Positions 11,276-22,299 of a stretch of DNA of 64,000 nucleotides are shown piece by piece (the stretch's first letter is position 1; every line of letters starts with the position of its first letter). The DNA comes from Argopecten irradians (taxonomy: Eukaryota > Mollusca > Bivalvia > Pectinida > Pectinidae), in the NCBI RefSeq assembly GCF_041381155.1, contig NC_091144.1, positions 30,622,980-30,686,979 of the forward strand. The letters are read 5' to 3'. A program made the translations under genes and the position numbers. The notes under the pieces are model-generated. The model made no database searches. It was not told where the DNA came from and worked only from the letters and a program-made list of their open reading frames with translations.

Positions 11276-12539
11276 CTAAATAATAAAACGTATACGATAA
11301 AAACAACATAACAAGCGTTATATGCATCAGACGACAACTGTCATGGACATCCAAATCAGTTTGAAATAAGTAGTAAATTTAAACAAAAAACTCCAGTTGC
11401 AACAACGGAACTGCAATGAAGATAAGGAAAAAAGGTCCAACCGCATTCTGCATTGGAAAGCAGACTATTTCCTGGTGAACTGATGGTATAAAAATGAAGT
11501 TGACAACTAAAAGCTTTCTACCAGTCTTCATCAAACCCATATCATTCTGAAATGTTCCAAAGTTAAAAACGCCTTTCAAAAAAAACTCCTCTCAATCAAT
11601 AGTCTTACAGTCTGATTATATAGACAATCACCAATGTGCTTCATGGGTGCAATAAAACTACCATAAAACGTATTTTAAATTTAACATCAGGGAAATTCCA
11701 GCGACTTGGATGATATATTCCTGTCTTTTTTTGTTTTATTTGGTTTTATTAAACAAAAAATAACTTGGTACACAATGTAGTACCTGCAGATCAATTGCGG
11801 TTTCTAAGAAAAAGTGAACTCTGTGTTTTTCCGAGGTAGGGAAAAAGACAGCTCACGCGGGCCTGACAATGACGTGACGTTTGTTGAGAACGCCATTAAT
11901 TTTGCGGAGCCGTTGAGATAATGACGATATGAAAATAATTCTCAACAAAGACATAGTCATTCCGATCCCCCACCAATGGAGATATCAAAGCTGAAGTAAG
12001 TTTGATTGTGGAGACTTATGTGTATGAAAAAAAACCAGGAAAAGGAAGTTGAGCTAAAGAAAGATGGAGTATAATTCAAGTAAAGCGTGGCTGCAATTGT
12101 TGAATCAGGTATACAGCCTTGACATTTGTTGGCGATAATTTTCCCGTTTTTTTAATATTTTACTCCACGCAGTATTAAATTCAACGCCTGTGTTGTCTAA
12201 TGTCTTAAGATACATATATCATTCAAATTTGACCGCAGTTTTAAATTCGTATTTTCTTTCATCCACCAAATAACACTGCCACGAATATAATCCAAATGTT
12301 TTTTCTTTCTTTTCTGGTAAGAGCAGATACAGCAAGGTGAATAGTTTTATGAATGTGAAGCATATAGGTGAAAAACTATTAACCTGTTTATAACTAGTAC
12401 AATGACAGTGTCATAAAGGGCCCCACATGTGGCACCATTTATTGTACCTTATAATTGTAATAGGGTTCAGTTCATACTAATAATTGGTTTCATAAAATTG
12501 CATGCACTGAGACTCGTAGAAGATTATTACAAGAATTTT
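11276..12539. other. Non-coding, nothing recognised
   Basis: AT-rich sequence without supported features. The frame 11379-11579 on the minus strand has hydrophobic composition but no start context or domain that I can defend. Confidence 0.4.
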
Positions 12540-13195
12540 AAATTTTTTCAAATCATGTTTATTTGCATGTCAACATGGGACAAAAACTGAATAACAATTA
12601 GAAAGGAATAATAAACAACATTAACATGAAACACTGTCTCAATTAGATGAATAATTTTATCAAGTTTGGCAATCCTACATCAATGCATGTCAAAGATCAG
12701 ACCAAGGGCCACAACTTGTAAATATTGTATTAGGTGACCTAAAAGAAAAACTGTCTTCTTAATATGTTTAATACCAACAAGTTTGGTGATCCTACATCAG
12801 TTCTTTTCAAAGATATAGCCAAAAAATATTTTTTACCAAGGGCCATATCTCTGTAAATATTGTGTCAGGTGACCAACCGGTAATTTTCCCATGTGACAAA
12901 TTGTCTTCTTAATATGTGTAATTCCACCAAGATTTATGAACCTACATCAAACAGTTTCAAAGATCCAATCAGGAATGACCTAATTTTCCAATGTCACAAA
13001 TTGTCGTCCAGAGAAGTGTAATTCCACCGAGTTACACAAAAATCTGCCATGACTGATGTGCCTATGTATGAAGTTTCGTGGAAATATCTCTACTGGTTTT
13101 AGAGTTATGCTCCGGAAACAATTCGTACGGACGGACGGAACCCATTTGTATATCCTTCGCCAATTTCGTTGGGCGGGGGATAACAACTTATGTTT
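12540..13195. repeat. Dispersed repeat with degenerate internal units
   Basis: Phrases recur at irregular steps of about 100-150 bp: 'GTTTGG.GATCCTACATCA' (12664, 12781), 'GAACCTACATCA' (12940), 'CAAAGAT', 'AAGGGCCA.ATCTCTGTAAATATTG' and 'GTCTTCTTAATATG' (12751, 12901). It ends in an 'ACGGACGGACGGAACCC' block. This is a dispersed non-coding repeat built of decayed tandem units. No protein is encoded. Confidence 0.6.
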
Positions 13196-13296
13196 TGCAT
13201 GGGTCTGTCAACAAAACACGGATATCTCAACCCTAGTGAGATTTCGGCCGGAAAACCTCGGCTTAAGGTTCTATCAATACCGAACTTCCACGTCCA

Positions 13297-13438
13297 GGGA
13301 ACCGGGGTACTGTTCAGTATAAAATGATCATACAAGTATTATATATATTAAACATCATTTCAGTATGGGAACCGGGTGTACTGTTCAGTATAAAATGATC
13401 ATACAAGTATTATATATATTAAACATCATTTCAGTATG
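13297..13438. repeat. Recent 70-bp tandem duplication (two units)
   Basis: Units at 13297-13366 and 13367-13438 are almost identical (GGGAACCGGG, ACTGTTCAGTATAAAATG, CATCATTTCAGTATG). The unit starts at the end of the preceding repeat, so the duplication is local. Confidence 0.85.
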
Positions 13439-13600
13439 ACACGATGTAAAAAAAAACAATATTAGTTTGAGTAATAAGCAAAATAAGATGATATTTTTAA
13501 TCACAAAATAAACACTTACACATCAAAATCTACCGGGGAATCAAATTGTTTTATTCAGGGAAGTAATTTCCAGTCACTAATTAAAGAGCAATTTGATAAA

Positions 13601-15122
13601 TGGTCATGTAAGGACGGCCTCCCATGTATGCGATGTGTTGCGTGTATTTTAATTCTTTATTTTACGAGGATTACAAACAGCCCGAAGGCTACTAGATGCT
13701 CTCCTCAACATATATCAAACAAACAGTATGTACAATTACACAAAAGACATACAAATGTCGCACACGCTAACACTCACACATACATACTTTAGAGAGGGAG
13801 ACACACACAGAGAGAGAGAGAGGGGGGGACTGAGACAGAGAGAGAGAGGAAGGTGGGGTGGGGGGGTTCAAAATCTGTTTGAATTTACTATATATTCAAA
13901 TACATGGTCAAATAATGCTTTGTTCTCAATTTCGTTTAGAGTTTCTAAGCCACATCAAAATTATTTTGACAAGAACATTTGGCATGAGCTCTACAATGAG
14001 GTTGGAATTGACATTTGGAGCGAATATATGACAAACAGTACGGAGCATATTGGAACGGATTCTGTTATGTTTTGGACAATGTAAAAAGAAATGAATTTCA
14101 TCTTCGGGGGAGTTCACGCAAAGGTCACATAATTTGTTATTGGTTAAGTTGTAAGAATGTCTATTTTTGTTTAAAGCACTTAAACCCATTCTTATTCTAG
14201 TGTGATTGATTTTGCCTTTCCCGTGTCCATATGTATATAAATAGATTTTTGTGGAGTGGATAGATTTGACAGTGCAAGAGAGAAGGACTTTAGTGAAGAG
14301 CTATTTCTTAGTGTGTCAGGTAGATTGTTCCAGTCACGTATTGATTTTGGAAAGAAGGATTAATGATAGAAAGATTTTCTTGACAGGATAGGGAGAATAG
14401 TATTTGAATTTCTAAAGTTGTAGTTTTGTGTTCTATGAGTCTGAATTGGACAGATAGTTTTCAAATATGGTGGACACAGATCATGCTTAATTTTAAATAA
14501 CATTTTTAGTCTGCAATTTTTTCGTCTATCACTTAGTTTTTCCCATCCCAATTCAACCAACAGTTTAGTATATTTGGTTACCTTATAACCACCTGTGCAT
14601 ATTAATGCCGCCCTACGCTGAACACTTTCAATAAGGTCAGACTCTTGCTGACTACAATTATCAAATAAAATATTGCCATATTCCATAACCGATCTTACCA
14701 TAGTTTTATATAGTGTTTCTAGGCATGAACGCGGGATAATATAAGCTAATGCTTGTAAGATGTTTAATATTCTGTTGGCTTTGGCTACAATTTCTGAGAT
14801 GTGAGAATGCCAGCTAAGGTTACCAGAAAGAAATATGCCCAGATGTTTATGGTTAATAACATGTTTAATCGGAATGTTATTAAGTAGAAGGTTCGTTGCG
14901 TGTATGTTGTGCGAGGTGTGTGTTTTGGGTGACTGCGGTATATTCGTGTTGTGTCTTTCTGTATAGTGGAACTATTGCCCTTTTTATAGTGCTATAACAC
15001 TGAAGCATGCCGCCAAAGACACCAATCAACACACTCCATCCGGTCACATTATACTGACAACGGGCGAACCAGTTGTCCCACTCCTGTTATGCTGAGCGCT
15101 AAGCAGGAGCAGAAACTACAAA
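13601..15122 (-). mobile_element. SINE-A, split by a LINE insertion
   Basis: The tail part is at 13601-13647 and the rest at 14895-15122. Between them sits the LINE piece 13648-14894. The word GTTGCGTGTAT, which occurs once in intact SINE-A, stands on both sides of the LINE (13637-13647 and 14895-14905). The LINE therefore went into an existing SINE-A copy and duplicated 11 bp of it. Confidence 0.85.
13648..14894 (-). mobile_element. LINE, 5'-truncated, C-terminal part of the RT polyprotein
   Basis: Reading on the minus strand from 14894, the frame gives a typical end of a LINE reverse transcriptase protein: KHLGIFLSGNLSWHSHIS, then KANRILNILQAL, then MVRSVMEYGNILFDNCSQ, and further on DRRKNCRLKMLFKI. 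After about one frame change or stop near 14190-14360 it continues as MGLSALNKNRHSYNL with the C-terminal cysteine/histidine cluster CDLC...HFFLHCPKH seen in CR1/L2-group LINEs (Crack/Daphne-like). The left end holds a purine/pyrimidine-skewed stretch (13797-13866) and an A-rich 3' end. It is flanked by the 11-bp target duplication GTTGCGTGTAT. Endonuclease and most of the RT are absent. Confidence 0.85.
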
Positions 15123-15305
15123 GACCTCATCACTCAATAACAAAACTAATTTTCAATCAACATAAACGACCTATCTAGTTTTTTGCTGCTGCTTTATCCA
15201 TTGAGGACTAAACAAAATTTCCTGTCGTTTTCAATCCTGCTTGTAAAATAAGAAATCTCAACACGTTTATTTCAAATGACATACTCGATATTTTATTTTT
15301 TTTAG
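15123..15305. other. Non-coding spacer
   Basis: Nothing recognised. It ends in a T-rich run that could be a polypyrimidine tract for the exon candidate that follows. Confidence 0.35.
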
Positions 15306-15432
15306 ATAACTGCTACATGTCAGCATCCGAGATGTTTGCAAACGACGTCATGGGAACCCAATTCGACAAACCTGACAGCAGTAACATCATGAGGTTGATT
15401 GTTGTGACAGAAAAGTTTTGCATTTCCAACAT
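15306..15432 (+). CDS. Candidate internal exon, unknown gene
   Basis: A strong acceptor (TATTTTTTTTAG) precedes 127 bases open in one frame, reading NCYMSASEMFANDVMGTQF, then DKPDSSNIMRLIVVTEKFC, then ISN, followed by donor GTATGT. It enters with two bases and leaves with two, an ordinary internal-exon pattern. Composition is protein-like, but I recognise no domain and found no partner exon. It could be a chance frame. Confidence 0.3.
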
Positions 15433-15973
15433 GTATGTAAAAATTGTACACGACATGCAATTATATGAATATTATTACGTAATATGTTTTTGTTTCGTCG
15501 GTATGAGAACTGGTTATTGATTTGACGGATTTGTTTTTATATATTCCATATGATTTCTTATTTTATTTAGTTGTCATGTTTGATTCAATCCAAGAATTGA
15601 TAAAATCATCCAATTTACTGCAGAAAACCATCAAAATAGCGACATGTAACTGAATTCCTACTGCTACTTAAAATCTGCTTTTCGGAGGAATGAAAAAGTC
15701 TACAAGGAGTTCACACTAGAACTAAGAAAAACAAAATAGATTTAAATTGGTCCCATTTTATTTAGAAATGACATAGGCAAGCATGTAGATAAAAAACCGT
15801 AATTATTTAGGGAAAGAATAGAACTGATTTCCGTTGCACTAACGGTGCAATTTCTTATTCTAGCTGTAATTAAAAAAAATGGGCAGGGAAGTGTAAGCTG
15901 GGCTTCTCGCAACAGTTCTAGTTTTTCTCAGGATAAAATAACAAATGGAATGTACAAAGAGTATATACATGCA

Positions 15974-16290
15974 GGCCAAAGTCTATAAAAGTGGTGGTTT
16001 CTGCTCCTGCTTAGCGTTCAGCATTAAGGGAGTTGGACGAATGATTTCCCTTTTGTCAAAATAATGTGACCGGGTGGGTTGTGTTGCTTGGAGTCTCCGG
16101 TTGCATGCTTTAGTGATATAGCACTATAAAAAGGGCAAGAGCTCCACTATGCAAGAAGACATAAAACGAATATACCTGTCTCCAAATCACGCAACATGCA
16201 ATCCATACACACTACACACCGCATACATGGGAGGCCGTCCTTACTTGACCCTGGCGGTTGACAGGACGCTAAACAAACAAATGAAACACA
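15974..16290 (+). mobile_element. SINE-A, 5'-truncated
   Basis: Starts at the CCAAAGTCTATAAAAGTGG block and runs to an A-rich tail (AAACAAACAAATG). Moderately diverged from the young copies. Confidence 0.85.
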
Positions 16291-17137
16291 TGAAATTCCC
16301 ATAACTGTAAGGATATAAATAAAGCTTGACTGGAGTTAATAATATGCATAAATATGGAACATTATATAGTCTGTTGATAATGTCTAAATTATAACTTTTG
16401 TCATATTAGGACGGCGTGTTTTAGAATGCTGCGGCATATTTGAGTCGAGTCCGATGGCGATCGTGGAGCTCTTGTCCAACGAAACATTTCTAAGACCATA
16501 AAAGCGGAAATGTTTTTTCCTAAAACACGCTGGACATTATATGCATTTTTTTAGTAAAGTATCATTATGATTTGAGTTTCCAACATTAACCATGTTACTC
16601 GTCATGACAATCATTGTCTAAACTTTATTTTCTTCATTTTCGTAAGTTGGTGCTTTCTAAAAACTATCTCGTTTTATTGTCATTTTGGCATTTTTTTTAA
16701 TTATATTTCCGTCTTTCTGTAAGCCATTTAAAAGATGTATCGACAGTTTTCAAACCCTAGTGACGTTTTTCGTTTGATGATTGCCGATGTTGTCCTCAGT
16801 CAAATGACACCTTTTCCAGCCATCCATTATTCACGATAGTCCACGACATTTGTGTCACGTAAATCTCTTAGTCCGCCGTATCCATTACCGACAAAGCTCC
16901 TTGCTGTTTGATGTAAACTGTCTGTTTTGCGTTACACTACATACACATGAACCCTGTAAATCTTGCATCAGACGTATTTGTAAACTTCATCATTATATGG
17001 TTTTGAGAAATGTAATTCATCATCTTTTCATAAATTGTGGAAATGCTATGTGAATTTAATACAACAATTAACATTTCTCACCACAACGCTCATGTTATTT
17101 GTCCAGATTCTCGGGAAACTGTGGAAGTTACAATTAC
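16291..17137. other. Non-coding, with a possible SINE-A relic
   Basis: Near 16405-16475 the order GCGTGTTTTAGAATGCTGCGG then GAGTC then GTGGAGCTCTTGTCC recalls minus-strand SINE-A but is very decayed. Nothing else recognised. Confidence 0.35.
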
Positions 17138-17373
17138 TGGGCTCAGTTGTTCAAAGGGTGATTAGGCTAATCACATTTTAACAACAATTTTCAAATTGAG
17201 ATGAAATAATTTGTAGTCATACAAATTGTACATTTTTTAAGTCTTAAAAACTCCATTCTTTACTTACTTGCTGAGTTTAGTGAAGATATGATAATAAATT
17301 TTGCAGCAAATTGGAAATGCAAATTTCACTAATCATGTGATTAAGCTTATCATGCTTTGAACAACCAGGCCCT
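17138..17373. mobile_element. Short inverted-repeat element (MITE)
   Basis: The left end (17138-17180) and the reversed right end (17325-17373) match over about 35 bp: GGGC, GTTGTTCAAAG, TGAT.AG and TAATCACA, with a few differences. The interior is AT-rich and non-coding. No target duplication could be fixed. It looks like a hAT-style MITE from the ends alone, but that is a guess. Confidence 0.6.
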
Positions 17374-17446
17374 GGTCTCTAATTGATTTTAAATCATTGA
17401 TACAGGCATTGAATTGTGTGGCCCGTGTCATCAAAATGTACTTAAC

Positions 17447-17777
17447 TTAAAATCTTCCATAGGAAATTATTACAGAAGCTACGGAAAATATATAAGGCTA
17501 AGGAGCCTTCCTATAAATTAAGGAATGTTAATGTCCAGTGGTCACAGTCAGTAGGAGAACAAAGAAAACCATGTACTTTTCTTAATCATGTTACTTCTTT
17601 TGACAAAGTCAATATTTCATTCATAGACGACGCCGACAATCATCGCTTTAACAAGGTTTCAAGTAGATGCTCTGAAATAAATGATATTGCAATTTCACAT
17701 CAGCATCATAAATCTGATTTACGGAACCTAAATTCCTCAAGTGTGTGCTTACTGATGAAACGAAATAACATGAAATA
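17447..17777 (+). CDS. Open frame without start codon, possible exon
   Basis: About 110 codons are open on the plus strand with no initiating ATG near the beginning. It reads KLRKIYKAKEPSYKLRNVNV, then QWSQSVGEQRKPCTFLNHV, then SFDKVNISFIDDADNHRFN, ending LLMKRNNMK and a stop. An acceptor-like TTACAG lies at the start. The composition looks like a soluble protein, yet frames of about 100 codons occur by chance in 64 kb, so evidence is weak. No domain recognised. Confidence 0.25.
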
Positions 17778-18439
17778 GGCAGAATACAATGTTTGATACC
17801 GACGACGATACACAGGAGTATGAAAAATTACAAAACGGAAAAGACAGTGATGTGCAGCCTGCCGTGTTTCTACTACGCTTGGTGCCGTAATCGAACTCTG
17901 TTTTTTGCTGCTCGTACTACACAACCATCATCCTGCAACTATTTCTTTAGCACTTAAACTGAACACTTAAAAAATACTTAAATAACAGTACATACGCCAT
18001 AGTTTGGGTACATCCCGGCAAGACTTTGAGAAATGGTTCCGGTTGCTGGTGTCTTGAATAAAGCAATTGATCATGTACTGTCATCAGAACAAGTCATCAT
18101 ACCCTCGTGGGATAATAGTTCAGTATTCGAAGATAAAAGGCCAGACAATTGTGGCATTGATGTATGCTAAGATCATAAGCAGTTGTCGCTTTCTATGATA
18201 TCGTGCAGCAGAATTCCACATAAGGTTCATCATACATATATCCCCAACTGGTGCAGAGGTGTGGTACAATTGGTTTATATACGTACACTCATTTTTACTC
18301 TTCAAGTGACAGACCTTTTGCTTTGGGGTGAGAAATAAAAAAATGTTTGGTGTACTTTTGCCTTACATTCCATTAATTGAATACCGATGATATTTATGCT
18401 AGATATCAGAGAAAATCACTCGGTCTAGTTTTATCAGTT

Positions 18440-18775
18440 TAGCATCCTATTAACAGTGAGGGTCATTTACGAACGTGTCATCAAAACTAAGAGAATTCAG
18501 GCGAAAATTTTACATCTAAGATGAGTTTTTGCGCAATTAATTTTATGTTTTCTATATATATATATATATGTTAAGCTAGTAGAATCATCTACAGTCTGGC
18601 AATATTGATGATGTTTCGTTAATATTCATTGAATGATAATAATATATTTACATGAAAACCTCTTTATAAGATACATGGACAGATGTCTTGGTCTGGTTTA
18701 ATATATCAACGTCCTATTAATAGTCAGGGCCATGTAAGGACCGTCACCCGTGGACGTGGTATGTTGCGTGTGAAG
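18440..18775 (-). mobile_element. Two SINE-A tail fragments
   Basis: Bases 18440-18480 and 18690-18775 each match the 3' end of SINE-A in minus orientation (CATCCTATTAACAGTGAGG; ACGTCCTATTAATAGTCAGG). An (AT)n run lies between them at 18555-18570. Confidence 0.55.
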
Positions 18776-19010
18776 CAGACCTCTGCTTCTGACGTCACAT
18801 AATAGCAAGAAAGTTCATTCAGACAATAAGATTTTTCGTCATAGTAGTCTGTGGCATGTCGTGCACTATGGCTGGTCTACACTTTAAAATGACAGAACAG
18901 GAAATGAGCAAAGTCTAGACGCCACTCGAGCTAAAATAGCCGCACGTGGTGATATGATGACATCTGTGATTGAAAAAAAAAGTTTTATTTCTTTTGTGAG
19001 TATGAATCAA

Positions 19011-19529
19011 TTTGTTTGTTTGTTTGTTTGATTAATTTACGTCCTATTAACAGCTATGGTCATGTAAGGACGGCCTCCCATGTATGCGGTGTGTTGCATG
19101 TATGTTGTGCGGGTTGCGTGTTTTTGGGAGACTGCGGTATATTCATGTTGTGTCTTCTTGTATAGTGGAACTGTTGCCCTTTTTATAGTGCTATATCACT
19201 GAAGCATGCCGCCGAAGACACCAGGCAACATACTCCACCCGGTCACATTATACTGACAACGGGCGAACCAGTCGTCCCACTCCCTGTATGCTGAGCGCCA
19301 AGCAGGAGCAGAAACTACCACTTTTATAGACTTTGGTGTGTCTCGGCCAGGGGACAGAACCCAGTGCCTTCCTCACAGGGGCGAACGCTCAACTCAAGGC
19401 CAAAAGTGAGGTGGTGCCAAGGGAGGCATTAGGAAAGATAAAGTCAGTTAGGAAGAAGAGAAAAGATAAGATCCTAAATTTAGTCGCCTTTTACGATCAT
19501 GCAATAGGGGCAGCAGGTACAATTCTAAC
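19011..19529 (-). mobile_element. SINE-A, near-complete young copy with 29-bp target duplication
   Basis: A 519-bp copy running from the (CAAA)n tail at the left to the head (read on the minus strand: GTTAGAATTGTACCTGCTG) at the right. It lacks only the first ~15 bases. The 29 bases before it (18982-19010) are repeated without change after it (19530-19558), a long target duplication. The frame 19333-19566 reads through the head into the flank and is not a gene. Confidence 0.93.
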
Positions 19530-19558
19530 GTTTTATTTCTTTTGTGAGTATGAATCAA

Positions 19559-20550
19559 AAACATAAAACAGACGGCATAAGTTGTTTCAAGGACAAGTTG
19601 AATCTTCATAGAAATCTTATAAGAAATTCAAAATTGATTTGATCTTTTCAGATACAATTGTCGACATGTCAACATTACACAGCTATTTTCGCGCATGCGC
19701 TTTGTTTTTTTTATATGTATCCTTTGTCTTGAGTGTTCATTGTCGTGATTGACGAATTCAACGAAACGCTTGAGATTATAATTCAAATTATTGTCGAGAC
19801 ACTTGAATTATTGCACAGTGAACTACGTCTATTAGCCTTACAAGAAAAGTTTATGAAATCACAAAACCTTAGATATGTTATTGCAATTACCGAAAGTACC
19901 AAACATTGACAATTCGAATTCACAAAATTACTATATATGTGTGTGTCATCGTAAACTGCCGGTGAACAGTTGCTTTTGCACTGTGTAAATATTTAAATGA
20001 AACACTCATGATGATTTTATTCTAAAAAAGGAAAACAATTAAAGGTGACAATATGAATATAAGTGACAGAACAACTGATTTGACAATCTAAAGTAGCTAA
20101 AGTAGATTTAAAAAGATAGTAACCTATAAAAAAGAATTTTATTGTGATAAGCAAAGTAAAACCGAAAGAGACATTAAATTGTTTATTTCCAAGTTTACTA
20201 AAGATAAAAAAATTACATTTTTGTTAACGCTGACGTTATTGAATTGTGCGTTCAATGGCGCCATGTAGAGTTCAATCTGTTAAAAAACCAGACAGTTTCG
20301 TTGCTTATCGTTAAAACGCATCGTCGCTGGTGAAAATATTTTAAATCGACGAAATGATTTCGGGCATGCAAACTCTCTCACTTTGGCCTTGAGGTAGCAT
20401 CCAATCTAATGGATAATTTCATATGGCGTTCATAATTGTCAAATATAGAGTTGAAGGCCGAAGACTCGTTAAATGATCATGAAAACACAATGCCCGTTAC
20501 AATGTAACTGCAGCTGCTATTAAAATGACGAAAAACAAAGGAATAGACCA
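19559..20550. other. Non-coding, nothing recognised
   Basis: No coding or repeat signature. It ends at the 32-bp word that flanks the DIRS element. Confidence 0.4.
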
Positions 20551-20582
20551 GTTTGCTTGAAAATATACAACATCATTCAAAG

Positions 20583-20779
20583 TATCACGATGGATGAGAG
20601 GGATTCTCTGTAATGAAGCCCGGAGGCTGGAGAGTTAAATAAGCACTTGTCAACCTGTTGGGTGCGTGACACTGAAGTTCAAAGTTGAAAAAACATCCAA
20701 CATAAGGTACCACACGTGCCTGACCCTGCACGGGGTCACCATATAAAAAGGCATGACCAAGCCTTGACACACGCTTTTT
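20583..20779. repeat. DIRS left inverted terminal repeat
   Basis: Inverted partner of 25370-25536. Shared words include CAACCTGTTGGGTGCGTGAC, GGTACCACACGTGCC and GCCTTGACACACGC. Confidence 0.9.
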
Positions 20780-20865
20780 CAAAGAGATATGTTGGCAGAT
20801 TATATGCAAACCAAAGGAGGGAAATTATTTATAAACATCCATAGAAACCCAGAGACTTGGGAGGG

Positions 20866-20986
20866 TATTTAACTCTCCAGCCTCCGGGCTTCATTACAGA
20901 GAATCCCTCTCATACATCGTGATACTTGGATGAGGGGGGGATTCTCTTCCATTCAGCCCTCCGGCTTACTAGTTAAATAAGCACCT
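20866..20986. repeat. DIRS internal complementary region
   Basis: The left half is complementary to the outer part of the left terminal repeat (CCAGCCTCCGGGCTTCATTA, GAGAATCCCTCTCAT). The right half corresponds to the outer part of the right one (CCCTCCGGCTTACTAGTTAA). The join lies near 20925. In DIRS elements this region templates circle formation from the two ends. Confidence 0.85.
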
Positions 20987-21088
20987 TCAAAGAATCTGCC
21001 AACATTCCAAAGAAATCAGAAAACACAACGAAAACTCAAATAAAGTTCATTCTTTCATTCATTCAATGCAATAAAATACACGGAAATT

Positions 21089-22100
21089 TCATTTCTCTGT
21101 CTGTAACACGCTGGTAGCAAACACACTCGTGTCCTCAACTTCCCGGAGGTAAAACCTCCTGAAGGTATTTGCTGAAGCCCAATTGGCCGTCTCCAAGATG
21201 TCTTTAAGTGATGTTCCTGCCGCATACGCCGCAGACGCCGAGGCTCCTCTCAATGAATGGGCCCTAAACTGCTGGCCCACTCCTGCCATCGTCATGGTTT
21301 CCCTGATCCACCTCGCTAAAGTAGATGTAGATATCTGTGAACCTTGCCTGAAAGAAACTAACAATTTGTTACTCTTCCGCAAATCCACAGTTTGTAACAC
21401 ATAATATCTAAGGGTTGTTACTACACACAATTTCTCCTGTGCATATTTGTGCAATACCACTTTATATAATGGCCTTGAAGGCTTAGACGTTTTCATCAAC
21501 TCGGGCACCGTGAATATAACAGAGTCTCCAAAATCTTGCATATACCTAAGGTCTAAATTAACCAATGTCTGTGCTCTCTGGGCTGTTGTTAACGCTATCA
21601 AACAAGCCAACTTCTTTGTTAAACGATCCAACTCCAAAGACGCTAACGGAAACATATCCCCTAAATGCATCAACAACGGAGCTACATCCCATGTTGAGGA
21701 GTATCTGGGCCTAGGAGGATTAGAATTAAAAACGCCCTTCATAAATCTAGAAACTATGAGATTGTTTGACAGACCAATATGTCCCAACAAAGGCAACGTC
21801 TGAGACAACATACATTTATGTGTATTTATCACACTGTAGGATTTACCAAGGTTATGCAGATGAGTAAGGTAAGCTCAACTCCTCGACAGCGGGACGATTG
21901 GCAACAACCTGTCGTTCACGACACCAAGCAACCCAGTTGTTCCATGCCAAGTCATATTGTTTGGATGTGGATTGTTTCCATGAGGAGAAGACAAGCGTGG
22001 CAGCCTGTCTTGAAAAACCCTGCTTTTGCAAGGATTTCCTAACACGCAACATGCTATCAGTCTCTGGCTGTTTTTTAAGGAATGCAGATACCTTTGTGAG
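21089..22100 (-). pseudogene. DIRS tyrosine recombinase region
   Basis: The N-terminal part carries the helical core-binding segment (SSWKQSTSKQYDLAWNNWV). The catalytic part shows the first arginine in TTAQRAQTL, the HSLR box (AHSLRGASASAAYAAG) and the ANTFRRFY end with the nucleophilic tyrosine. In DIRS elements this enzyme replaces the integrase and joins circular DNA to the target. Treated as part of a fossil copy. Confidence 0.88.
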
Positions 22101-22299
22101 GTTCAGTAGCAAGTCTCGCCACCTCGGCAGACGTGCGGGAGCATCCACAACAATGTCTAATAGAGTAGGTAGCCACGCTTGGTTTCTCCACAATGGAACA
22201 ACAACTATCGCCATACTTACTTTGTCTTCCTTTATTTTGTGCAACACACGGCTGATCAGACTGAAAGGAGCAAAAATATACGGTAAGTAATCTGACCAT

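Noticed and set aside
13728-14084. Plus-strand frame of 118 codons
   Set aside because: It lies opposite the LINE C-terminus and within its simple-sequence 3' part (GAGA runs).
19333-19566. Frames MVCLGQGTEP... at 19333-19566 (+) and 31333-31551 (-)
   Set aside because: The same peptide arises from the SINE-A head in opposite genomic orientations. It is repeat sequence with no conserved reading frame.
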